Assembly (NCBI GenBank): GCA_002400445.1
Contig: DGQO01000137.1
Coordinates: 294 to 6,031 of the forward strand
Reading direction: 5' to 3'
Source of the DNA: Chitinophagaceae bacterium UBA4412
Lineage (GTDB): Bacteria; Bacteroidota; Bacteroidia; Chitinophagales; Chitinophagaceae
DNA: 5,738 nt
The translations under genes were made by a program, and so were the position numbers. A model generated the notes under the pieces. It saw only the letters and a list, made by a program, of their open reading frames with translations, was not told the DNA's origin and searched no databases. Of the stretch, positions 1 through 5,738 are shown in pieces. Within the stretch, counting starts at the first letter, position 1; every line of letters begins with the position of its first letter.

Positions 1-1059
1 TTCATTGATGGCCTGCTGAATGGGGGCCAGCCAAACCTTGCCTGCATCTGCACCAAGGCCACTTAAAACAATTAATTCCGGGTTCAATAAATGTATGAGA
101 ATAGCCACACCGCGGCCTATATTATACGCCACTTCTGAGAAGAGTTGTATAGCAAAATTGTCTCCACTGGCAGCCGCTGCTATTATAGCATTCACAGCTT
201 TTTGAGGATGTGTTGTTGTAATATCTTTAAGCACCGTCATCTTTCCCTCTCTAATACCTTCAATGGCTTTATCTACAATAACCAGCAAAGAAGTTTCAGT
301 TTCCAGGCAGCCTATTTTACCACAACTGCACATCTTACCATTTGTAAATAATGGAATATGGCTGAACTCACCGGCGAAGCCATTATAACCACGGAAAATT
401 TTTCCATTCAAAATCATTCCGAGGCCTACGCCCCAACCAATATTGATCACCATCGCATTTTGAATACCGGCGGCCGCTCCAAACCGGAGTTCTGCTAATG
501 CCACGAGGCTGGAGTCATTATCTATAAATACAGGAAGATCTACAACCGCTGAAATATGCTCTGCAATATTACCTGTGGGGCATTTTAAAAAAGAATGGTT
601 GATACCCTTCCCTATATCCACAAAACCGGGCATACCTATTCCTACTCCCGCTATTTTACTTTTAGGAATATCAGATTCAGCAATAAAAAACTCAATCTTT
701 TCGGTTAATTGCTGTAATGCCTGATCATTACGGGATAATTCCAAATTGAATTTGAACACTTCGCCTTCCAATTGATTATCCATATTTACCATCGCAATGC
801 GGGTAACCAACTGATCCATGGCTACAGACACGGTGTACATTAAATCCTGGGGAAGGGAATACATTTGAGGACGACGACCGCCGGTGGAAGTTGCATAACC
901 CGTTTCCTGCACGCTACCTTCTGCAATTAATTCCGAAAGGGTTTTGGTTACAACCGGCAAACTTTTATTAGCAGCAATACTCAGATCGCTACAGCTAAGC
1001 TGCTTACCGAAGTAGAGCTGCTTAATAATCTTATTTTTAAAAGTTGTATGTTTTATCAA
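1..1059 (-). CDS. ROK-family transcriptional repressor, 3' end cut by window edge
   Basis: An open frame runs from a stop at 1077-1075 to base 1, giving about 353 residues from the TTG at 1059. ROK proteins of this kind are near 400, so some 40-50 C-terminal residues are missing. Residues 8-50 form a winged-helix DNA-binding region (IIKQLYFGKQLSCSDLS, then LPVVTKTLSELIAEG), followed by the TGGRRP wing. The ROK sugar-binding/kinase fold follows: GVGIGMPGFVD (138-148), an ND pair (181-182), NGKIFRGYNGFAGEFSH (218-234) and a zinc site of His234, Cys244, Cys246 and Cys251 (CSCGKIGCLE), with the spacing of Mlc/NagC-type repressors. The phosphate loop is degenerate (AMDQLVT around Asp82 instead of DIGGT), which suits a repressor more than a kinase. 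It probably binds a sugar or sugar phosphate. No ATG or GTG exists before the conserved region. TTG at 1059 gives the more family-like N-terminus (MIKHTTFKNKIIK); TTG at 1074 is the alternative. The family call is firm; the ligand is unknown. Confidence 0.93.
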   Translation of the reverse strand, partial: MIKHTTFKNKIIKQLYFGKQLSCSDLSIAANKSLPVVTKTLSELIAEGSVQETGYATSTGGRRPQMYSLPQDLMYTVSVAMDQLVTRIAMVNMDNQLEGEVFKFNLELSRNDQALQQLTEKIEFFIAESDIPKSKIAGVGIGMPGFVDIGKGINHSFLKCPTGNIAEHISAVVDLPVFIDNDSSLVALAELRFGAAAGIQNAMVINIGWGVGLGMILNGKIFRGYNGFAGEFSHIPLFTNGKMCSCGKIGCLETETSLLVIVDKAIEGIREGKMTVLKDITTTHPQKAVNAIIAAAASGDNFAIQLFSEVAYNIGRGVAILIHLLNPELIVLSGLGADAGKVWLAPIQQAINE

Positions 1060-1103
1060 AAGCTGTAAAAGCAATTAGTTTTTAAAATTAGAAAGAACTT
1101 TTT

Positions 1104-1132
1104 AAATAATTAACAAAAGATGTTACTAATTT
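1104..1132. promoter_or_regulatory. Imperfect palindrome, candidate ROK operator
   Basis: Two 11-base arms, AAATAATTAAC (1104-1114) and GTTACTAATTT (1122-1132), are inverted repeats matching at 9 of 11 positions across a 7-base spacer. The site lies 45-73 bases upstream of the proposed regulator start, between the candidate promoter and the gene. ROK repressors bind AT-rich inverted repeats as dimers and often regulate themselves, so an autoregulatory operator is a reasonable inference. AT-rich DNA produces such repeats by chance, so this is tentative. Confidence 0.35.
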
Positions 1133-1180
1133 TTTTAAGTTTTTATAACTACCTGCTAATCAAGGTACATAGATTTATGA

Positions 1181-1211
1181 AAAATATAAATCAACAACGT
1201 TTAAGGTCCAA
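1181..1211 (-). promoter_or_regulatory. Candidate Bacteroidota-type promoter for the ROK gene
   Basis: Reading the minus strand, TTG at 1211-1209 is followed after 20 bases by TATATTTT at 1188-1181. This fits the Bacteroidota primary sigma consensus of a -33 TTG and a -7 TAnnTTTG, with the last base differing. It sits just downstream of the terminator of the GH2 gene, where an independent promoter for the regulator would be expected, and would leave a leader of roughly 100-120 bases that includes the palindrome. The region is AT-rich, so a chance match is possible. Confidence 0.3.
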
Positions 1212-1227
1212 TACTGCCTTTCTCCAC

Positions 1228-1256
1228 AAAAAAAACCTTCAGCAATCGGCTGAAGG
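1228..1256 (-). terminator. Intrinsic terminator of the PL8-GH2 transcript
   Basis: On the minus strand, CCTTCAGC pairs perfectly with GCTGAAGG (8 bp) around a 5-base loop, CGATT, and is followed at once by eight T residues (the A run at 1228-1235 on the plus strand). It begins about 30 bases after the GH2 stop codon. This is a textbook rho-independent terminator. It separates the enzyme genes from the downstream regulator, implying that the regulator has its own promoter. Confidence 0.9.
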
Positions 1257-1287
1257 CAATTCATTCTATATCGATCTGACCTGGAAA

Positions 1288-3747
1288 CTACAAATCTAGG
1301 AACGCCGTGGGCAACCCGTCTGATTTTACTGAGGCGACCGCTTGGCCATTATTTTTGAATACGCTGATAACTGCACGGCCATTTTGCAACTGCAGTTTTC
1401 TTGACCCGGAAACCGTACCCTGGTCATCAATGAGTTTTCCATCGCCGGTAAGGCCAAAGAGCACTTCGTTCTTTGCATCGAGACACATGATGTTTTTAGC
1501 ATCAAAAAGTTTTACTTCAATGCTGATTTTGCCGTCGGCTTCACTTCGTTTTTCCAGGATGAGTTTTGCAGCCTTGCCCCATTTGGCTGTTTGATACTGT
1601 TGCACGATTTCATCTGTTATGGTTTCTTTACCTTTTTGAGCTACAACTTTTATGGTGTTCGTTCCTTCCTTAAAATGCAGCAGCCATCGCAAGCCGGCGG
1701 CGGGATAATCCTGGCTGTTACGTTTCTTAATGCCTTCGCTTTTCCCATTCAAAAAAAGTTCTGCCTGTTCTGCATTAGAGTAAAGCTTCACCATTTTTTC
1801 CTGCCCTTCATCTCCCCAGCGCACGGGCCAGCTATGGCCGTAAATATGTGCCATGAGTTTCGCCGTCCAGTAAGATTGAAATACATAGAAAGATTCTTTT
1901 TTGGTAAAGTCTCTCTCCACCACACCCTTCTGATTTACATAAGGAATAGGATTCTCGGGGCGCACAGGCGTAGAAAAATCTTTGAAAGGCCAATAGGCAG
2001 TGCCGCTCAGCCAGGGCATCGTTTCCTGTTCTTTCAAATGCCAGTCGATCAAATTGCAAACATAAGTTTCGTTCCAGTCATTATCTTTTGCTGCTTTAGC
2101 AGATGGGGCAAAGAGCTCCGCATTATCCACCCTCTGCTCCAGTGGATATTTCGTAACAATATCCCCGAGCAAATCATCCTGCACTTCTGCATGGCGGCCT
2201 GCATGACTGTCTCCTCCCCACTCTACATGTAAAAACCGATCTACCGTAGCAAATTCTTTTTGCGTGAGGGATTTGTAATCTGTATAAATACCGCGGTACC
2301 AGCCTGCCCAAAGTGTAGGTGAATAAACATCTACAATGTCTTTGCAAAATTCGCAACGGCGGATGGCAGTCAATCTTGTGTTATCCAATGTATGACTTAA
2401 CGCATGCAGCTCTTTCATAAAAGCCCTGATCTGGCTTTCGTCAAAAACAGTAAAATCATTTGGCCAATCATTTTCATTACCGAGCCCCCATAAAATAATA
2501 GAAGGGTGATTGTAATGCTGCTCAATCATGTTGGTAAGCATTCGTTTTGCCTGCGCCTGATACACCGCAGCACCGAGGCCTCCACGACACCATGGAATTT
2601 CTTCCCACACCAGCAAGCCAAGGCTGTCGCACAAATCAAGTATAATGCGGGATTGCTGGTAATGTCCCAGTCGGATAAAGTTTGCACCCATTTCTTTGAT
2701 CATTTGCATTTCGGTACGCATCAGATCTTCCGTCATGGCAGCTCCTACGCCTGCATGGTCTTCATGCCGATGTGTACCTTTTAAAAGCAGGCGTTTACCA
2801 TTGAGCATAAACGGACCTTTTTTTAAAAATTCAAAATGACGAAACCCTATTTTTTCAACATGTGTAGAGGTTGTTCCATTTTGTGCTATGTTGATCTCAA
2901 CGCTATAGAGATTTGGACTTTCAGGCGACCATAATATTGGCTTCTTTATTTGCAGTGCTGAAAAGGATTCCTGCAATTTTAAATTGTTCAATGGCTGATT
3001 ACTACTGCTGATTATTTTGCCCTTTGGATCAATGACTTTAATGCTTGCATTGGCCGTACTGATATTTTCTGGATTATAAAAGCGTGCAGATATGCTTATG
3101 CTGCCCTGCTTACCTGCTGCATCCACTTTGGCTAAAGCAAAAACTTTGTCAATGGAAAGTTGCGGCGCATACACAAGGTTCACATATCGATAGAGGCCAC
3201 CATAAATATTAAAATCAGAAAGGTCTGAAGGAATCATTTCAAGATCACGGGAGTTATCACAGCGAATAATGAGTGGAACTTTTCCGCCATAACGCCCAGT
3301 AAAACTGGAATCTTTTTTAAATGCAGCAACAGCATCTGTTATATCCACCGTCCATTCGTCATAGCCTCCTACATGTTCTCCCACTTTAGTGTTATAAATG
3401 TACACCTGCGTTTTTTGACCAGCCCCTTCAAAATGCAAAATGGTTCTGCCATTTTCATAAGGATTATTCATCACCATACTGGTACGATACCAGCCCGGCC
3501 CCTGGTAATAATTCAAATCCGGATCTACCGCATCTGTTGCATTAAAACAATGTGGCAAACTCACGGGTGTCCATAGCGGCACACGCTCGGATCCACCAGG
3601 CTTGAAAGGCCTGTTGGCTTCCCATATTCCACCAAGGTCTGATTGTAAAAACGACCAGTTTTCAGTGAGTCGGTGGCGCTGCTGTGCACTGAGTTGCACA
3701 GGTAAAAAAAATGCAAAAGCAAACAAAATATATTTTAATTGTTTCAT
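1288..3747 (-). CDS. Secreted GH2 glycoside hydrolase (beta-galactosidase/beta-glucuronidase type)
   Basis: The gene encodes a complete 819-residue enzyme that hydrolyses terminal beta-glycosides with retention. Residues 1-21 are a signal peptide ending LSA before QQ. No lipobox cysteine follows, so a soluble periplasmic or exported protein is likely. Order: sugar-binding jelly roll (about 25-195, GPGWYR and GGYDEWTVDIT), immunoglobulin-like domain (about 196-305), TIM barrel (about 306-640), DUF4982-like domain (about 645-720, LFLNGKSEG) and a C-terminal Big/invasin-like beta domain (about 725-819). Glu425 in GLGNENDW is the expected acid/base; Glu509 in FLHVEWGGDSHAGRH is the expected nucleophile. 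FIRLGHYQQS and LCDSLGLLVWEEIPW are also typical. NQKG at 605-608 matches the N-x-K-G carboxylate-binding motif of beta-glucuronidases, but this motif also occurs in other GH2 enzymes with this C-terminus. The ATG at 3747 is fixed by the signal peptide and an A-rich TAAAAG leader. It probably shares a transcript with the PL8 gene upstream. Family is sure, substrate is not. Confidence 0.95.
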   Translation of the reverse strand: MKQLKYILFAFAFFLPVQLSAQQRHRLTENWSFLQSDLGGIWEANRPFKPGGSERVPLWTPVSLPHCFNATDAVDPDLNYYQGPGWYRTSMVMNNPYENGRTILHFEGAGQKTQVYIYNTKVGEHVGGYDEWTVDITDAVAAFKKDSSFTGRYGGKVPLIIRCDNSRDLEMIPSDLSDFNIYGGLYRYVNLVYAPQLSIDKVFALAKVDAAGKQGSISISARFYNPENISTANASIKVIDPKGKIISSSNQPLNNLKLQESFSALQIKKPILWSPESPNLYSVEINIAQNGTTSTHVEKIGFRHFEFLKKGPFMLNGKRLLLKGTHRHEDHAGVGAAMTEDLMRTEMQMIKEMGANFIRLGHYQQSRIILDLCDSLGLLVWEEIPWCRGGLGAAVYQAQAKRMLTNMIEQHYNHPSIILWGLGNENDWPNDFTVFDESQIRAFMKELHALSHTLDNTRLTAIRRCEFCKDIVDVYSPTLWAGWYRGIYTDYKSLTQKEFATVDRFLHVEWGGDSHAGRHAEVQDDLLGDIVTKYPLEQRVDNAELFAPSAKAAKDNDWNETYVCNLIDWHLKEQETMPWLSGTAYWPFKDFSTPVRPENPIPYVNQKGVVERDFTKKESFYVFQSYWTAKLMAHIYGHSWPVRWGDEGQEKMVKLYSNAEQAELFLNGKSEGIKKRNSQDYPAAGLRWLLHFKEGTNTIKVVAQKGKETITDEIVQQYQTAKWGKAAKLILEKRSEADGKISIEVKLFDAKNIMCLDAKNEVLFGLTGDGKLIDDQGTVSGSRKLQLQNGRAVISVFKNNGQAVASVKSDGLPTAFLDL

Positions 3748-3797
3748 CTTTTATGCGTCTTTAAAATGAATTAAAAACCGTTAAGGTGCATGCCTAT

Positions 3798-3840
3798 GCC
3801 GAGCAGCGGCAAGTGCCGAATTATAAATGCTTTTTATAAT
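3798..3840 (-). other. Hairpin cluster between the PL8 and GH2 genes
   Basis: Just after the PL8 stop codon the minus-strand transcript can form a perfect 8-bp all-AT hairpin, ATTATAAA and TTTATAAT around AAGCA (3820-3840). It is followed by two overlapping GC stems that share one arm: CGGCA with TGCCG (3807-3818) or GCCG with CGGC (3798-3810). No T run follows, so it is not a convincing terminator. It could protect or process the joint transcript, or mildly uncouple expression of the two genes. The stems are short and the role is inferred. Confidence 0.35.
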
Positions 3841-3843
3841 CGG

Positions 3844-5738
3844 CTACAGTTTTTTATGCACTGCCTTTCCTGTAAATAATCCAACAGGCAATTTAAAAGT
3901 ATATGACTTGTTCTTGAATACCACGGCCATGGTTTTCAGTTTATGTGTTGGATCTGCCAGTGTAATTTCCCATTGATGATTAATCTTTTCAATTTGGTAA
4001 AGACCGGGCTGTTCAAATGCTACGGTACCTAATGCCGCATCCTGGATTTTGCAAGGCTGGTATGCCACAATTAAAAAGTGATTGCTGTTTTTACTTTTTA
4101 CGACTTGTGCTTCGCTGCTATTTTCAAGCACTTCAAATTTAAGATGCGTTTTTCCATCCACAGCAGGCTTTTCATTTGGAAGAATGGCATATGCATAATC
4201 AGCATTCACAGGTTTCAGTTCTGCTGTTACTTTTATCGTAAATATTTTACCTGAAATACTATCCTTTGGATATTTTGCAATGATGTTGCTCCAGCTTCCG
4301 GTGTGTGTTTCATTTGAAATCGTAATCAGCGTTTTCATCAGCGGCACGTAAGTAATATTATCGTGATACACCCAGGATGCTTCCTGCTTTGAAACCGTGG
4401 ATTCGGGCGACAGCAGATTCTCACCCTCGTTGAAATAAGTTACCTCACCATTTAGCCAGGTTTGATTCATGGTAGTGACCACCGAATCATTTTGCAAACT
4501 GCTTATTCCCGAACCCAGGCAAACCATTTGCCCTTCAATATAGAAATAAGCTTTTTTAGCGGTAAGCGAATCCCGGTTAAGCACAAAGGCCGTTACGCCG
4601 TTTAAGCCATTAGAGATGCTGCCGGCAAAATCATCATTGTTGCGATAGCCCTTAAAAGTGAGCTGCTTCAAAGCTTTGCTCGTTTCATAGCAAGTAACGC
4701 CAGGCAGATTTCTCCAATTCCACAAAGGAAAAATATCCGTGTATTCTTTGCCACTCACCGAAATATAAGATGCACCATCGCCCAGGTAATAGCCCTTTAA
4801 ATTTTCGTTGTTACCGGTCTCGGCACCAATCACCCGGGTAGAAGACATCTTGATGCTATTGTACCAGTCTTTATCCCGGTAAACCGTCATATCAGATCTG
4901 TAATAATTAGTAATTCCTTTGAGTTCGGGCAGCATAGTTCCGGAAAAATTTCTTTTCATAAAATCAAGGTACACGTCATTGTGCTTAGGATCTACCTGGA
5001 GCAAATCGTAAGCTGCAAAACCCAGCGCCAAAGCTTTTTGTTCAGGTGCCTGTTTAAAAAACTGTCTTCCCAGCGAGTTAATATCTAATCGCCCCTTCCA
5101 TACAATTTGGTTAAAGCCCTGGTTGAATAAACCTCCCAGTACGTCAAGCTGTTTGTTACTGAGTTGCAAAGCTGTGTTGTTGAAAATATTTGCCCAGGAT
5201 GCCATTGTGGTAATATAAGCCAGCCCATAATTACCAAACTGCTGCTGCGGGCCATGTTGCTGATAACTATAATCTGCCTGTATGCCTTCATTTGCAGAAA
5301 TGATGATTTCCGAAACGATGGTATCCCTGGCTTGCCTTGCTAATTTTTCATCATCAGTTAATAAGGCTTTAAAAAACATATTACCCGCAAGCCAAACTTT
5401 ATTTTGCCCTGTCATTCCAAAATCGGATTGATTCATCACCCGCAGGGCATCTGTGCGTTCGCTTTTACTTAGTTCTGGTTTGAGTAAAACTATCGCCTCA
5501 CCAAGTATTTTAGGTATTCCTATTTTATTGTACCACCAATTGGCGTTTTGAGGCATGTGCTTAAACCAATATCCCAGTGCCAGGTGTATTTTCTGGCTTA
5601 CCGTGTTATCATGGTAATATTTTGATTCAGTGCTCAGGTATTCTTTTGTAAGCAGCAAAATCCTGTTTGCATGCGTTCTAAGATCCCATCCGGAATTATC
5701 TGTATCATTGTAATTGATATCCGTCCAGGTACCATCTT
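3844..5738 (-). CDS. Polysaccharide lyase family 8 (chondroitin AC/hyaluronate/xanthan lyase type), 5' end cut by window edge
   Basis: Visible are 630 residues ending in a TAG stop; the frame stays open to the right edge. The first visible residues (DGTWTDINYNDTDNSGWD) are the conserved PL8 N-terminus, so the true start and any signal peptide lie outside, probably 60-70 residues upstream judging from the usual 700. PL8 enzymes cut uronic-acid polysaccharides by beta-elimination, leaving a 4,5-unsaturated uronyl end. The alpha/alpha toroid spans about 1-265 (NWWYNKIGIP aromatic patch at 66-75), the central beta-sandwich about 278-530 (ENLKGYYLGDGASYI) and the C-terminal beta domain about 555-625. 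Expected catalytic residues are Asn112 (TGQNKVW), His161 (YSYQQHGPQ), Tyr170 (GNYG), Arg224 (LGRQF) and Glu306 with Asn309 (ETGN). His-Tyr and His-Arg spacings of 9 and 63 equal those recalled for Flavobacterium chondroitinase AC. The second active-site arginine of that enzyme appears as Lys228. It precedes the GH2 gene by 97 bases. Family is secure; the substrate cannot be named. Confidence 0.94.
   Translation of the reverse strand, partial: DGTWTDINYNDTDNSGWDLRTHANRILLLTKEYLSTESKYYHDNTVSQKIHLALGYWFKHMPQNANWWYNKIGIPKILGEAIVLLKPELSKSERTDALRVMNQSDFGMTGQNKVWLAGNMFFKALLTDDEKLARQARDTIVSEIIISANEGIQADYSYQQHGPQQQFGNYGLAYITTMASWANIFNNTALQLSNKQLDVLGGLFNQGFNQIVWKGRLDINSLGRQFFKQAPEQKALALGFAAYDLLQVDPKHNDVYLDFMKRNFSGTMLPELKGITNYYRSDMTVYRDKDWYNSIKMSSTRVIGAETGNNENLKGYYLGDGASYISVSGKEYTDIFPLWNWRNLPGVTCYETSKALKQLTFKGYRNNDDFAGSISNGLNGVTAFVLNRDSLTAKKAYFYIEGQMVCLGSGISSLQNDSVVTTMNQTWLNGEVTYFNEGENLLSPESTVSKQEASWVYHDNITYVPLMKTLITISNETHTGSWSNIIAKYPKDSISGKIFTIKVTAELKPVNADYAYAILPNEKPAVDGKTHLKFEVLENSSEAQVVKSKNSNHFLIVAYQPCKIQDAALGTVAFEQPGLYQIEKINHQWEITLADPTHKLKTMAVVFKNKSYTFKLPVGLFTGKAVHKKL

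Noticed and set aside
20..351. Two overlapping short plus-strand open frames at the left edge
   Set aside because: They are antisense to the conserved zinc-site and C-terminal part of the ROK gene and resemble no known protein.
1..1059. ROK gene as glucokinase or another sugar kinase
   Set aside because: It has an N-terminal winged helix-turn-helix and a degenerate phosphate loop, which point to a repressor.
1591..2232. 213-codon plus-strand open frame opposite the GH2 gene
   Set aside because: It lies wholly antisense to conserved catalytic-domain sequence, has no recognisable domain and a low-complexity hydrophobic/aromatic composition, and is best explained as a shadow frame.
3820..3840. 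Intrinsic terminator directly after the PL8 gene
   Set aside because: The hairpin is AT-only and not followed by a T run, and no convincing promoter lies between it and the GH2 start, so co-transcription is more likely.
3844..5658. Taking the TTG at 5658 as the start of the PL8 gene, making a 604-residue complete protein
   Set aside because: The frame stays open to the window edge, and the upstream codons encode the conserved PL8 segment TWTDINYNDTDNSGW, so the gene is 5'-truncated by the window.
1..5738. Mobile element, CRISPR array, tRNA/rRNA or phage signature
   Set aside because: No transposase or integrase frames, repeat-spacer arrays, tRNA-like folds or long flanking repeats were seen on either strand.

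Overview
The window reads as a chromosomal carbohydrate-utilisation locus from a member of the Bacteroidota, probably a Chitinophagaceae- or Sphingobacteriia-type soil or aquatic bacterium. The reasons are the protein families (a PL8 lyase, a secreted GH2 enzyme with a DUF4982-like C-terminus, and a ROK repressor of Bacteroidota type), AT-rich spacers, weak A-rich leaders in place of strong Shine-Dalgarno sites, and a candidate promoter of the TTG-N20-TAnnTTT type. The taxonomic call is inference from sequence character; no rRNA or other marker gene is present.

All three genes lie on the minus strand, so transcription runs from right to left. At the right edge (3844-5738) is a polysaccharide lyase family 8 gene that has lost its 5' end to the window boundary. 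After 97 bases of spacer containing short hairpins comes a complete GH2 glycoside hydrolase gene (1288-3747) with a signal peptide. It is followed by a strong intrinsic terminator (1228-1256). Beyond that is a 154-168 base AT-rich leader with a candidate promoter and a 29-bp imperfect palindrome. It leads into a ROK-family transcriptional regulator (1-1059) that has no ATG or GTG start and whose 3' end runs off the left edge.

The working model is that PL8 cleaves a uronic-acid-containing polysaccharide by beta-elimination. The GH2 enzyme, which carries an N-x-K-G motif known from beta-glucuronidases, would trim the resulting oligosaccharides in the periplasm, and the ROK protein would sense a derived sugar or sugar phosphate and control itself and possibly the enzyme genes. 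Substrate identity (chondroitin or hyaluronan-like, xanthan-like, or another glucuronate polymer) cannot be settled here. No SusC/SusD, GH88, sulfatase, RNA gene, mobile element or CRISPR array is visible. This looks like a normal but incompletely characterised polysaccharide utilisation locus, not an evidently new class of system.
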